Part shown: piece after piece, positions 1-14,972 of the stretch
Position numbering within the stretch: position 1 is the stretch's first letter
Layout: every line of letters begins with the position of its first letter
Assembly (NCBI GenBank): GCA_013400155.1
Contig: VXBM01000869.1
Coordinates: forward strand, 1 to 64,000
Length of the DNA stretch: 64,000 bases
Direction: 5' to 3'
Origin: Helopsaltes ochotensis
Lineage: Eukaryota; Chordata; Aves; Passeriformes; Locustellidae
The notes under the pieces: model-generated
What the model was told of the DNA's origin: nothing
The model's database searches: none
The model's input: only the letters and a program-made list of their open reading frames with translations
Position numbers and translations under genes: made by a program

Positions 1-1308
<1,308 letters not shown>

Positions 1309-4300
1309 CTACAAAAGACGCAGTGTATTTACTAACAGTGGTATGCATTGGAATACAGAGTCAGTATTAAAAAAAAAATTAAATCAGTTCTAATGTTTCA
1401 AAATCTACACTGTACTAAACATCACTACATATACTTGATTACATCATCTTTCTTCAACTTACTGCTGAATTTTCCACCTCTAAAGCCACACTAATAGCTG
1501 GGGGTTCTTTGGGATTTTTGTTACCCTCATTTTTTCAGTTTCACAAAATTCCTTCTTTCCATTCCTAGTAGTTTGTATCAATTTCCTGACACTGTTTTAT
1601 AAGATTCCTTCAGTTATCCTTTTTATTTTACAATTGCTCTCTAAGTTTGTCTTTGACATAGGCTCCAACTAAATGAAGTGTAAGGATGCCTTCCCAAACC
1701 TTAATTTCAAGACCTGAAAAACAAACCATAAGCAGGTTTTCTTACACTGTAATAAAAGTTCACTAAATTAGGACTGGTAATCCTATGATAGAATAAAATT
1801 TCACTTAGACAAATCAAAAAAGTATTTTGGTCATTACAACTCACTCATCACAAAGCAATGATTAGATTTTAGAATGTGTTCCATACTAATTTATCCCAAA
1901 TAAAGCCAGAGGTTAAGCCCATTGCCTTCTCTTTGGATGCCTAGGGCCAACACTGGAAATCCCTACCTTTATATACTAAAATCAGTACCACAGGAGAATC
2001 TTTGGTGTAAGACAAAGTCCTGCTGAAAATTCATTGCCTAAAAATACGTACGTGGATCTTGTTAGGTAACAAGAGTCATAAAATCCTACCAAAAAGTCCA
2101 CTTATCTCTTCCAGGAAGATATAATCTCTTAAATCATGGGTCATGGAGCTCCTTGCCTTATTTAAGCCAAAAATAATTGCTTGTTCACAAAACAGCTTTC
2201 AATATAGGAAATTTGCTAAACTGTGAACAGAAGTTTTAGCTACAGGATAAAAAAACAAAAGAAAAAACCAGCCAGAACCACCACCATAAGGATTTCTAAA
2301 CACTCACAGATTTCTTGTTACCACTTCAGTGATGGTGAATGGCACCAGAAACACTTTTCACAGTTTTGAACCAGGCTTTGTAGTAACTGGGGAACAGGTA
2401 CAAATGAGAACTCATTTTCGTAACACATTTTTGTCTATTTTATTTTTCTGTGGGCAGGCACTGAGGCAGTGGGGTTGGCTACACTATTTTACCCTGCTGT
2501 TTGTGCTACTGACAGCAAAACAAGCTAACGGAACCTGTGCTACCTTGAACAATCATCACGTCCTTTAAAATTACAAAAAAAAAAAATTTTAGAAACCCCA
2601 ACCAACCCCCAAACGACTTACAAGAAGTTGTTTCTTTGCATTATTTCCAGAGAAGGATTTCCACAAATACCTGGGGCATGATATGTGAGCTTACAGTACT
2701 ATCATCAAGATAACCTAGTATTTCCCAGCAACATATTTTCAAGATTTTGTAACTTTGCTAAAATTAAGCACTGACTACAGCTTTGTCATGTACATTCCAC
2801 CACCTATAGTTTCACCTCCTTAGAACTCTAAGGTTTCCACTATAGGTACATAGCTATTTCTTAAAATAAAGCTACAGAAAAGTAGATTTTAAAAATCTCT
2901 CTTTGGAAAAGAGAAACAACAAGCTCTCTTGAGTTTGTTGAGCAATGATTTGAAATTTAACAGGGGTAGTTAAACTATCTGGGACACCCGCACAAAAACC
3001 CCCCAGATTTGGCCAATAAATAAATTCTGCAGAAACTGACAATTCACACTTCACCCTAGTGTAACAGAAACATGTGTATTTCTGCAACTACTTAGCAACT
3101 AAACCACTCTCCAATGCATTTGCCAAGGTCCTTTCTGAAGCTCCCCAAGATGACCAGGACTGTACACCAACCCCCAGTACAACAGCACAGATCAGATCTT
3201 CACAGCTCTTACAGTGCTACATTTTATGGTACAAGTGCAAACAGAGCACACCAACATTTTCCAGGCCAAATTACCTAAAGTACACCATTCTGCTTCAGGG
3301 TAAGAGAGAAGACTTCATCTTCCATCTCAGACTTTTATCCCTCCTCTGTGCTAGACCTTTGCTTTTGAAGCAAAGGGAATAGGAGCACACATTCTGGAGA
3401 AGATGGACTACAGACTCATCTCACCACTCACAGGGTACATATTGTCTTAAGAAGCTGAAGATATGTGATGGCAACAACTTGGGAGGACAGTTTCATGTTT
3501 GATATTACTGACAAATTCAATCTCTACTGCAGACTTTATCTGTGGTCTGGACATGTCACTGGAGAACTGCAGAGACATGACTCTTGTATGTTCTTTATCT
3601 CACAGGCTCCTGATACCATTTGCTAGAATGTTAAAAAACTTCGGCAGCAACAGCAGCTGCATTTCAGGATGTACTGGAACATCAAAATCTTATGGGTCTG
3701 AATCCAGTCCTTCAAAACCAGTTTCATGCCTTGGGTATTGCACTCAGAGCCTTAATTTCAATCCAGAAATCAAAAAGGAAGTCAGTGCAGGGTTGGCAAG
3801 ATGATTTCTCACTTTCTGTTTCAAGTGCTAGAACTCTGCAACTTTGAATATGTTCTTTCAATACTTTTTTATGTAATTATCTACTAACACAATGCAAGTA
3901 CAGATATTTAATGCTCATGTTACTGTAGCAATGGTATCCTGGCACTGTGCAAAGTTGTTTCCATGAACGAAGAATGCGTTTTCAATAGGAGCCACGAGTA
4001 CAACCAGCTTCCTTAAGGACTATGGTGATGATGAGGCATGAGTACAGTAACAAACAATGAAGTGCATAAAGCCTAATTAAAACCTGAAGCTTATCTGGTG
4101 GGATTTCTCTTGCATTATGATTCAGAACATCTCTTTTAACTTGAATACCTATGAACGACTAAAAGTACACAAACTGCACCTAATTCTGGTCCACACACCT
4201 AAAATAGTATTGAAAAGCATTATGCTGGCAGTCTTCCAAACATTTCATTTTCTTGTTTAGTAGACTATGGAAGTCATGAGATCCTAATGCACCCATAAAA

Positions 4301-7300
4301 TAGCACAAAGGAACACTGTAGTATTGCATTAGCAGAGCAGGTAACAAAGATTAACCTGCTACTGAAGAAAATGAAAACATTTATCCTCAACACACAGGTA
4401 ATTATTACCTCCAGTACTAACATAAATCCCTTATCAAGGCAGGACAATGCACCAAAATGTTTCTTCATCAGTTTAGAAAGTTCTAATAAGTTTTTGGGGT
4501 TAGAGCTGGACTAACAAAACACCTGGCTTGAAAACTCTGTTAGGAAAAGAAGATGGGATACACTGTGCCCTTCCACAACTTAAACCCCTGTTTTCTAACA
4601 AGAAATTTTGGACGCCTGACAGCACTATTATGCTTTTAAAAATTTGTTTCACATAGCTCCATTAGCTTTGGCAAAAGCTTTTAATTGACAGTTTGTTAGA
4701 GGTTAGGCTCATTACTATCATCTTTTCATATGCTTTCCAAGATCCCTGCAATATCCAAGGGAGAGCATAAGGGGAAAAATAAGTATGAAGCACTGCATTT
4801 TTTTCTATTTTCTGGCCATTCTGAAACATCAGGTTTTCACACTGAATTCAACAAAGCCAGTTGCAAGCTCTGCAAATATTAAAACAAAAAAACAAATAAT
4901 TTGTGGGAAAGTTAATACTACTTACAAGTTCACTTAAAAGTCACTGAACTCATGAGTTTTGAGAAATATTCTCTTCTACCAGTAAACAAAATTTTTCAAA
5001 GTATTAAGTTAGCATTCAACTAACTCAAGTTAGTTTTGGCTGGGACAGAACTAATTTTTCTTCACAGTATGGGGCAACATTTTGGATTTGTGCTGTAAAC
5101 AGAGCTGGTAACTCCAGGATGTTTTAGTCATTGCTGAGCAGTGACTGCACAGTCAAGGCCTTTTGTGCTCCCCATCCCACCCTCCACTGGGGAGCCTGGG
5201 GTGCACAAGAGGCTGGGAAGAGACACAGGAGGGCCAGCTGGCCCTGCGAGCCAGGGGACAGCGCTGGACACGGCCTCAGGGGCAGCAGCCGGGCTGGGGA
5301 GCCTGGCCGGGCACTGCTGCCCGGGGACTGCTGGGCAGCGCTCAGCTGCTGCTGAGCAATTGCCTCCATATGCAGCCCTTCTTCTTGGATTTTAGTTCTC
5401 TCTTACATGTTAATTTTCTACATTATTATCATCACCAGCATCATTAAACTGTACATATCTCAACCCACAAGTTTTCTCACTTCTACCCTCCTGAATTTCT
5501 ACCCATAGCCTAAGCAGGGTGGGAGTGAGTGAGCAGACATGTGGTGCTTAGTTGCCAGCTGGGGTTAAACCACAACAGCATGCTGAAAGTCTGAATTGCA
5601 GTGACATTTCAGAGATAAAAGAGTCTCCAGAAGCCTTCATTTCTTCCTCTTCTCAAACCATTCTAATTTAAATTGATAAATTAACTGTCAGTCTCTTAGT
5701 CCAGGCTTTTAAAATTCAGTTTCAAAAATCTTAGAAGAAAATGTTGCTTAAATATAGTATTGCTGGACTTTTATTAATCTTATTAATTTTATGCAATTCA
5801 TAGTAATTGCAAATTAACTTGAAAAGTGGATTATTACTTTAAAATTAGTAACTGCCTAATTTTGACATGTTAGAAATGAATTGTCTAAAGTCGCATGTAA
5901 TTTATACACAAAAAAAGAGATCATAATGCTATAAAAATGCTGAAAAGCTACTTGTTCCATACACAGGTAACATGCACTGGGCAAAATTAGCCTTTCATCA
6001 CCATTTTTAAAAGTGTTTTGCTATCCTTGTGCCTTGCAAGAATAAGACAACTGACAAAGGTCACAAACCTTTACTGACTTCAGTGCAAAGTCCAAGTGAA
6101 CTTCCCTGCAGAGACTGAGCAGCTCACAGATGTTGCTACAGCCCAGCCAAGCAGCACCTGCTGCCTGCAGAGAATGCAAGCCTGCAGTCTATTCAATGCC
6201 TGTTCTCACAGCCAGGAGCGTGGCAGTCAGCTCTGCAAGGGGAGGATGCAGCAGACCTCCCCACAACACAGTGCCCCTGGAGAACGCTCATCACTACCAC
6301 TCATCTTCATGATAATGGGCTGTTTATATAATTAGAAGCAGAGTTTTAAAAATGACCTTGCTAAGTAAGAGATTCTGTAACTAAACCTGAAAAAACATTT
6401 TTCAACATACAAATATTAAAATCTGCCAGATTAATTTAAAGAATTTGGACGTTAGTAACATTTCACGGTGGCTGCTAACTTGAAAGCTGCAAGATAATTT
6501 TTTTAACAAGTATAAATATTTGTACATATGATCTGTATTTAAGATTTAAATTCTTAGTCAAATATGAAACACTGTGTATCATCTAGTTCTGGACAAGGTT
6601 CAAGAAGGCAAGTAAAGAATAGATTCATCAGCTTTCAGACCAAACCAAAGTAATTCTAATTTTTAAACCAATAGCGTTTAATCACTTGCATAAAAATAGT
6701 TTCAATAGTAACAATTTCTTTATTCACAACCTATATATAATCTGAAAAAGCACAAATGATTATCAGCTTCCTTTTCAGCTCTTTGATTAGGCTGGCATTT
6801 AGAAGGAAATACAGAAAGGGATATAAATTAGCATTTTACCAATGAACAGAGAACCAGAGCATTTTATCTTACAAAGTTAATCACACCTCTCCCAGTCTGA
6901 GCTACTTGTACAAAACGAGCACTTTGGGAAAAGATTTTGTACCAAGCTCCAAATGATTCTGCTCCCTCCTTTGGAGAATATGTGGAATCCCAAATCAGAA
7001 TTAAAAGCAGGATTCCATTCAGATATCACAATTTGCATATAATGTTTTCTAAACTTAAATATCAAGACCTACTGACCAAAGCATTAATGCCAAAATTAAT
7101 TTACCATTTGTAATTACCAACCTGTTTCCTGTTCTATGTTACTGACTTCATTTCAAGTCAGGCTGACTGAAATCCTAATTTGGCAGTGAGGTATTACACC
7201 ACAATGCATTTTCAGTACTGTTAGAAAAAACTCACTAAACTTTACGCCCAACATAAACACCAAGGAAACCTTCTACAGATTAGGCTAATTTCAGGAGAAG

Positions 7301-9253
7301 TATAATCAAATTACTTGAAAATAAATTATTTACAAAGAAAACTGTGTAAATTAATTTTTAAAGAAAAATAAAGATGGACATTAAGACAGATAACACACTA
7401 ATCTACAACATTGGTATTATGGGAGGAAGCCATTTCCAAACATATTAACTCAACTTAATAAAGCTCCCTGGATTGATACACTTCATGTATGTAAACCAAA
7501 CATGTATGTATATCCAAACCTTAAATACTGTCTGCTCTTCCCATATTATTTCTCCCATAAAGATTTAGGGAGCATGCTACATACAGATGATGCAGGCTCA
7601 AAAAATCCCAGAGCAAAGCACACAAAAAATCCCCCCATACAAACTAGATTTTCAATTTTACAGCAGTATTTAAAATAAAGACGAACACAGATTACTTTTC
7701 ATTGTTCAAGCTCAACCTTTGAAATTTTGCAGGTACATCTTCATTAAGTGTTGGGGTACTGCTAATTTAGTGCTCCATTTTAAATAACTAGCTGTATTGT
7801 ATAAAGGTCAAAGACAATCTAACCTAGCTCTCAATCTGCATAAATGTCACCTTCTCAGGAGGAAAAAATTAAAAATGCTATGGCCCTTTCCACAAAAGCT
7901 ACTTTACAGAAGCTGTATGACAAAATGAATTTTCTTCATTCTTGAAATGCAAAATATACTGTGTTTTTCATCAGGCTCCCTAACAGCTGGAACACTCGTG
8001 AGCTGGCACCAGCCTGTGAGGAAGCACATACACACACACAGCATAGAGAGATAGCACACAGGCATACACAGGGTAATTCAATTTTTCTGGAGGAAAAAAA
8101 AATGTACTTGTCCACATAATGATTAACGTGCAGCATTTAGCAGAAGAAATCAAACTTCCACCTTATTTTTGATGCAGATCCATGAGACAACTGAGGCAAT
8201 CCAGTAGCACAGCACTATCAAAAGAGAAAATCCTCCCCACCTCTTTCTTTGTATTTGCCCTGGGATTCCTCTGACCCAATCAGAGGCAATTCAGCCCACT
8301 AAGCCAGCATAAAATTATTCACTTCTTTTGCTGCTTTAAATAGATCCAATCCATCTACTTACTTCCTACCTTACACAGCCCCTACTTTCAAATGCTTTTC
8401 TAAATACCACAATATTCTTTATTTTAATTTATATTATTGCATGAAGATCAAGAAACCCTAGCAGCCAAAATGTATTGGTCAACTAAGACACAAAATATTC
8501 AGTAAACAGACACAAACCCCAGAAACTGCTGTATCATTGTTTTTAATTTCTCTTTTAATCCATCAGTGGCTGGTAAATCTCTATCTTTTATCTATCACTC
8601 ATTCTCAGCCCATTCTGGCAGGCAAGAGTTCTCATCAATGTGGTGATTGAACCTGGGTTCCTGATTACAGTAGTTTAGTTTCTTGCTGCTCAGAACAACT
8701 GGCAGGAGTTCTGGAGCCATACATAAATTGAAACATTAATTTTGGCTTTTGTTCATGTCATTGCAAAGTACATTTTATCAAGAAAAGCCAGGAGCAAACT
8801 ATTTTTGTCATGTATGCTGTTGTCATTAGATGCCAGTGTTACAGCAACAGAAAAAGTAAAAAATGATGAGTGAAGAGATACCATTGGGTATCTATTGGGC
8901 AGAGTACTTGCAACAAGGGCTCGAGCCACAGATGAGTACTGTTTTCCACCATCCATTTCATATTTCTTAACATAACACTCTCATTTTACCATTAGCATGT
9001 TTTCTGTGCTTTTCATTTATGCAGAATGACCCCCTCTCCGAACAATTATCTGACTGAGAAAGCATTTAACCTTTGATATGTAAACCTTTGGTATGTAAAA
9101 CGCTCACACTAACACTGGTATAGAGCCACATAATGAGAATCCCAGAATGAATATGAGAAATGCATCCTTCTGTTTTAAATTCTTCTCGCTCACAAAATGT
9201 CAGTTCAGTTTTACTTGCTATGTAATCTCAAAGGCAGCAGAAAGAAGGCTCAC
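1309..9253 (-). other. ABI2 intron 2
   Basis: AT-rich intron sequence. Apart from the LTR at about 5027-5577 and short (CA) and (A) runs, for example near 8026-8040, I recognise nothing in it. Confidence 0.85.
5027..5577 (+). mobile_element. solo LTR of an avian endogenous retrovirus
   Basis: The left edge reads TTTTGGCTGGGACAGAAC followed by TTTTTCTTCACAGTA. The right edge reads GTGGTGCTTAGTTGCC then CTGGGGTTAAACCACAACA. These are the termini of a very common bird LTR that I recognise from songbird genomes. An ATTAAA polyadenylation signal lies at 5442-5447, followed by ATCTCAACCCACAAG, so the element is on the plus strand. The centre (about 5160-5350) is GC-rich, gives open frames on both strands, and seems to lack the TATA-containing segment of fuller copies. 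No internal viral genes flank it, so it is a solo LTR inside ABI2 intron 2. I cannot assign a Repbase family name with certainty. Confidence 0.85.
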
Positions 9254-9421
9254 TTGTGAAATATGGTTGATTGAAGATTCCATGCGCCGAAGCTGGGATG
9301 CCTGGATATCCAGCATCTGGAGAACATTGTTGGCCAAAGTGTTGATCAGATAGGCTACGCTTGCTAATGACTGGGTGGTGTAGGCTTTGGTTTCTTCCAG
9401 GGCTCGCTGCTTATCTGCTGA
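9254..9421 (-). CDS. ABI2: ABI2 exon 2 (coiled-coil / SNARE-like helix)
   Basis: This exon of 168 bases (56 codons, phase 0 at both ends) begins SADKQRALEETKAYTTQSLA and ends MESSINHISQ. It is flanked by a TGTTTTTCAG acceptor and a CAA|GTGAGC donor. It corresponds to residues 40-95 of ABI2. The product is a long amphipathic helix with heptad-like hydrophobic spacing (LASVAYLINTLANNVLQML) that packs into the WAVE four-helix bundle. It is intact and nearly identical to mammalian ABI2 as I recall it, which fits the strong constraint on this region. It joins in frame to the exon at 1132-1308 across an intron of about 7.9 kb. Confidence 0.96.
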
Positions 9422-12400
9422 CTGAAAAACAGAAAGAAAAGGTTTATTTAGTATAAAGTCTTTCACCCAAAGATTCTTGAAATGAACTATTTTTGCCTGT
9501 CTTTATAGACAAGGAATTACACAAGTCAAACTAATTCAATTTAATTCCACAGAAGATACTACCTTTGTATTTTAAGAGTTTCTACACTTTCTAAGAAGAA
9601 TTAAGCTTTTTTTCTTGAAATATACTTGGATTTTTTTGAAAAAAAGTCCAACTTCTTATTCAGTATTTTTAGCAATTTGCTTGAAAAGCACTCTAAGACA
9701 CCTATTATTTAATTCTCCTAGATTTTATACATTTTAGAACTGTTCTATTTTTCTAAACTTGGCACTTGATTTATAACTCCTAACAGCCTACAAGGAGTGG
9801 CCAGTTCCTCACACCTCCTAATCATTTAGACCTCAGTGTTGTCACAAATGGTCATTCACAGTGAATGAACTATAATTATTCCCATAAGATGGTAGCTGAA
9901 TACAATGTGAGCGGAATAATTTTTTTAAAAAGTCCATGTTTTCTTCTGAAATGTGCTTTGTACTTTTTCTACATTGTCAATACTTTCTGCTATGAAAAAT
10001 TAATATGAGCCATTTTTCTAGTAGTAGAGGACCTAAAAGTATTTTTGCTAATCATAGACAAGATATCCATTAGAAATTTAAAAACATACATACATTTCAA
10101 ACAGCACTAAAAATAATGAGCTAAGAATCTAATTGTTAGTGTTCCCCTTGAAAAATAGTTAATATCACTAAGATGTAATTCAGTACAAAGAATACAGATT
10201 AAAGCACTGCTTATGTTTAAGATGCTAAGAAACTTCCCAGTTTCTAAGACTTCAGTATACAGTGCACTTCACGTTTAGGTGATCTTTAGGCATCTCACAG
10301 GCTGACGGTGCTGTTTCTAAAGCAACCGTTGACAAATGTTCTCTACTCCCACCTGTCATTATAATACTGTATTTCATTATTTCCTTGGCTTTTTATATTA
10401 TCCGCATAGGTTGGGTATCAAGATTCAAGAAATGTGCTGTTATTAAAGAGGGAAAAGTCATTCCATATCTTTCAATATCCATTGTATTATATGCATTTGA
10501 GAAACACAGAAAGTAAGCATATCTGTATTTCAGGAAAACAATTCCTACAGCTCAATATGTTTCCCAAGACCTTGTAGTACGATTCTTAAAAGAAGATTGC
10601 TAGCTTTCATGGGGAAAAAAAATCCCACACATGTAAACACAGGCACAAGACTTCAGTTAAATGCTCACATGAGAGATATTCAATACTTTTTCTTTCCTGG
10701 TAACTTCCTGTGTCCACAAACAACACTGGTAAGTCAGCTGCTCAGTTAGCAGCCTGCAGTGGTACCAGTTCCTCATCTGCTAGGCAAGAGGAGAGCAGCA
10801 GCTGCTGTTCATCCAAGAGCTGCCTCGATGGGGCAGGAAAGAGGAATGCTGCAGGAGGTGAGCGTTCTCCCTGTGTTTCTCTCCCATGGAGAAGACAAAA
10901 CAAGACCAACAGAAGAAGGAACTGAAAATTCTAGGAGCTTCTCAGGCCATAGTCTGAGGATATTCTCCAACAGAGCCCTATTAGGAATGCTGCCTTATAT
11001 TCAACTATAAAGTTTTAAAAATGCTATCCCCAGATCTCATTTAAGAACTCATGACTTTTAACCAGCTGAGTAGTATGTCTTGTACATAAAAGAGCCTGAA
11101 ACTCAGCTTAAGGACTCCCAAAGGAAGGAACATCAAGCTCTTTACCTCTACCCTCACATTGATGGCTTGTAAATACACTCTTCCCCTCTTCCTGCTCATA
11201 TCCCCAGCTCAGCCTGCACACTCTCCTGCAGCAGGCACATTCCACAGTCATTCAAACCATTTCTCAATGGCAATAATAAAAATGACCAGAAGCTTGCCTG
11301 TTTTGCTCTGCAGCTGCTGCCAATCTATTTATAGAAGCAGAAAATGCTGATTTCCATTAGTATATTGTATATCCAGAGGAGCTGAGTATAATCCAGCAAA
11401 CACAGTATTTTTTCATTAATAGATAAAGTGTTTGAGAACAAAAGGAAAACTACCTGTAATTTTATATATTATGAGCCTCTGCTATGGTTTTTCTGCTTAA
11501 AGAAGCACAAATATGAATCCATGTTCAGAGCTAGTCCTTCCAGCAATTAAACCTGACAGCTAAACTCAAGTCACCCCCAGTTCAAACCAACAAGGAATTG
11601 ACTTCTCAATGTTCAAATGTATTAAAGATCTCATAAAACAATACTATAAAATACTTTGAAACTGTTATTGGCACAAAAATCCATTTGATGGAAGTGTCTA
11701 ATTCATGTATTTAGCTGATAACAACTGTGATTTGCTCTACATGCCTTTTTACAGAGCCCAAAATTCTGAGGCAAACTCCACTCATGTTTGGGACAGCAAA
11801 ACTGAAATTTGAGCTTTCTTCCTGTGAAGAATCTTCAAATTAAAATGACTATTTGAACCTACTACTGTCAATCCATTTCAAAATAATATAAAATAATTAG
11901 TGACAGCATTTTAAAACAATCATGTTTACCCTGAAAACTTTCAAGAGATGAAAATTTGAATGACTCACAGCAATAGTAAAAACTGTAGAATACTTACAAA
12001 AAAATCCTAAGTTCCCCTGTGGAAATATAACAATAAATGTCAGTTAAAATTTAACTTCAAATGATAAGTTGTTTTTAGCATGAAATCCATCTTTTAACTT
12101 GGTAAGTAGATTTCCAGAGATGGTATCTTACCATACTATCCACATGGACACCAAATTTCATTGCTTGCAAATGCTACCATGCTCACCAAGTATGTAACTA
12201 TATAAATAAAGGGAGTTCCACTAGTAAGATAATAGTTTCAAGTTATCAGTAAACAAAATTCAAACACAATCCTTGGCAGTCTAAGTTCTGATACTCTTGA
12301 TCTTTCGAATATCAAAGTACCAGCCAGTATGCTTCACATCAGACTGTAAGGCAGACAAAAAGTTATTTCAATATCCATACCTACCAAAATTCCCTAGTGA

Positions 12401-14921
12401 AAGAAAAAAAAAATCAAACTGATAAGACTCTCTACAGTAGTTTCAGTAACCTATGGAATACTGTTTCTGTGAAGAATATCAAAAACAAGAGAAACATGTT
12501 CCATGTTCATTATAACAAAAAGACTCGTTCCTGTGGATGCTTAAGCATGTTAGCCAGAGTCCTTGAAGCCCTTCAGATCTCAGAAACATGGTGCTCAGCA
12601 TGATCAAGCTTTGGCAGCAAGTGTTTTCTGTGCCCTGACCTAAATTAGATGCCATGAAGCCGACCTTTGAGTATCTCTCCATTTCAGTTAAGTACCTTAG
12701 CACTCACACACATAAAATTATGCACGTCTATGAAAAAACACAGGCTCGTAACATCCATACACACACAATTCTTTGGAAAGCAATGCTTTCAACCATTAGA
12801 TCTGTTTCATCTGTATTTTTTAAATGGGTAATAAATTAATCAAAGCTATTGTTTGACAAACAAGTCTTCTGAAACACTGCCAACATCGGGATCCTGTCAT
12901 TCCTACACCTAACCCATTCCATTGTCTGTGTCCCCAACACCAAGTGCACACTCCATCTCCTGCAGTGAATCAGACCAGGAAGCACGTCCCAAATGAAAAT
13001 TGCCTGATCCATAAACCATATTATAACTTTTGCCTCATCCAAACCACTGCATAGCTAGATACACATAAGGACGGATACAATCAAGAATAAAGAGGGAAGA
13101 ACTATCCAGAGTTGTTGAGCTTGTTAGAAAAGGAACAAGTGCTGGAACATCACTGCAGTTTTTGCAGCCCTCCACTATGTATGGTTTTTCTTCACCCAGC
13201 CAGTGCAGTGTCCCATGTTTCCCTTAATATTTTTCCTTTAACTGCGTTAAGAATGCTGCTATGTCTCCACCTCTTAAACTTGTAGTTTGACTTCTCACAC
13301 CACGTTAAAATACTTGAGTATCACAGCTGGATCACCTTTACAGCCTTAAATAGAAATGTTGAGATCATGTCTTCTGTGCCCATGTTACAGAATTTCCAAG
13401 CAACAGCTTGGCATTTACTCTGTTTATCATTTTTCTCCACACAATGTACACATCAGGTGTCCACATGAGTCACAAGGCAGCATCCTTTTCTCCCGCTCTC
13501 AGCAGTGCGAGCACCATTTTGACTCACCATACAGAGCTCATCTGATGCTCCTGCCAGCCACAAACCGAGTGGGACAGTGTCAGCTACTACTGGGAGATGC
13601 TCCCCCTGCTTCAGCAGGAAGTGTTCCCCACGCACCTGGACACAGCAGCAGCCATGGCTCTGCCCAGCTCTCCCCTGGAGAGTGTTTTCCATCTGTGGGA
13701 AGCACCCAGTACTGAAACAGTTATTTTGTCTCCACCAGAAAACAAAACAAGCTATGGGTAATAATGGGTATGTGGAAATGTTTCACAGGATGAATCCAGT
13801 CTGAGAGCTACAACACAGACTACAGTGACTATACAAACTGAGGCTTTTAGATAACAGGAGATCAAAGGCATTCAAGTCAGCTACAAATGCACAGACTTCA
13901 CAGTCAGTCAGAAAAGCCATGTATTACATACACAAGGCAATAGTGTGTGCTTGCTTTCAAACACTGGAGAATTGTAAACAGCCTCCACTTCCACATGCCA
14001 GACCAACAATGGACACTAAATCTATCAGCTCAGGAATGATCATAAATATTCACCTGAAAATATTGCTCATTTTTTATTAGATTGCATAAACAAAATTGCT
14101 AGCATTAGAAATTATGTGGAATTCAACCTAAGTGTAAAGATGACTACTTTTCATGTTAGGATGCAGAGCCCAGACACAACTTTTTCTTCCCCCTCTGGAA
14201 GTTCCATTTACACTGCACAGTTACATGACCAGATTTGAATAAGAAATAGTCTGGACCGCTGACTAGATAAAATATCTTTTCACTTTAGGAATTAAATGTC
14301 TCAATGTTTATTCTCCTGCCTAAGAAAACACGAATTTTTGTATTTATGCAAGCAATTAAAAATAGATTATAAAAGAAGAAACTAATACTGAATGGGGCAG
14401 ATGAGAAAATAACACATGCAGTAAGGTATCCAAAATGATAAAATTGTTTGGCTATATGATTGGCAAAAGGAATTCTTACATGCATATAGAGCATAAAACG
14501 CAGGGCTAGAAAGAAACCAAGAATTTAAGGCATTCTCCCACCGAAGGAGTGATAAGCCAAATCCTAGTGATAAAGTCTGCTATGCCCCTGTTAAGAACTT
14601 CAATAATTTTGTACAGAAAAGCAGCTACTAATGGAGAGAGAAATTCTACAAAGAAACAAACGATGGGAGGACACGTGAACCCTACAGTAAGATTTACGAA
14701 ACATAATAGAACTAGATAAAACTAGATAAAAGAAAAAAATGCTACCAAATTAGAAGGAAAGACTTCAAAGACTGCAACACATTAAAAAAGAAAAATACAT
14801 TTCCTATGAATTGGAAAGAGTTCATAAAGACAGGTCTGGAAGCAGTGCATGAAAGAAAGCCTTAAAAGCTACTGGCAGTTTAGTTGGTTATTGTAGCTAG
14901 GTTTCTTTTCTACTACAGTTC

Positions 14922-14972
14922 TAAAAAAAATTTAAAATAAAATAAAAATTTTTAAAAAAAAAAAAAAAAAAG
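14922..14972 (+). repeat. A-rich tract
   Basis: Runs of A separated by short T stretches end in about 18 consecutive A at 14954-14971. The tract could be the tail of an old retroposon in plus orientation or a simple low-complexity tract. I do not recognise the sequence upstream. Confidence 0.6.

Noticed and set aside
5131..5447. Four overlapping frames in a GC-rich block
   Set aside because: They are the GC-rich core of the solo LTR.
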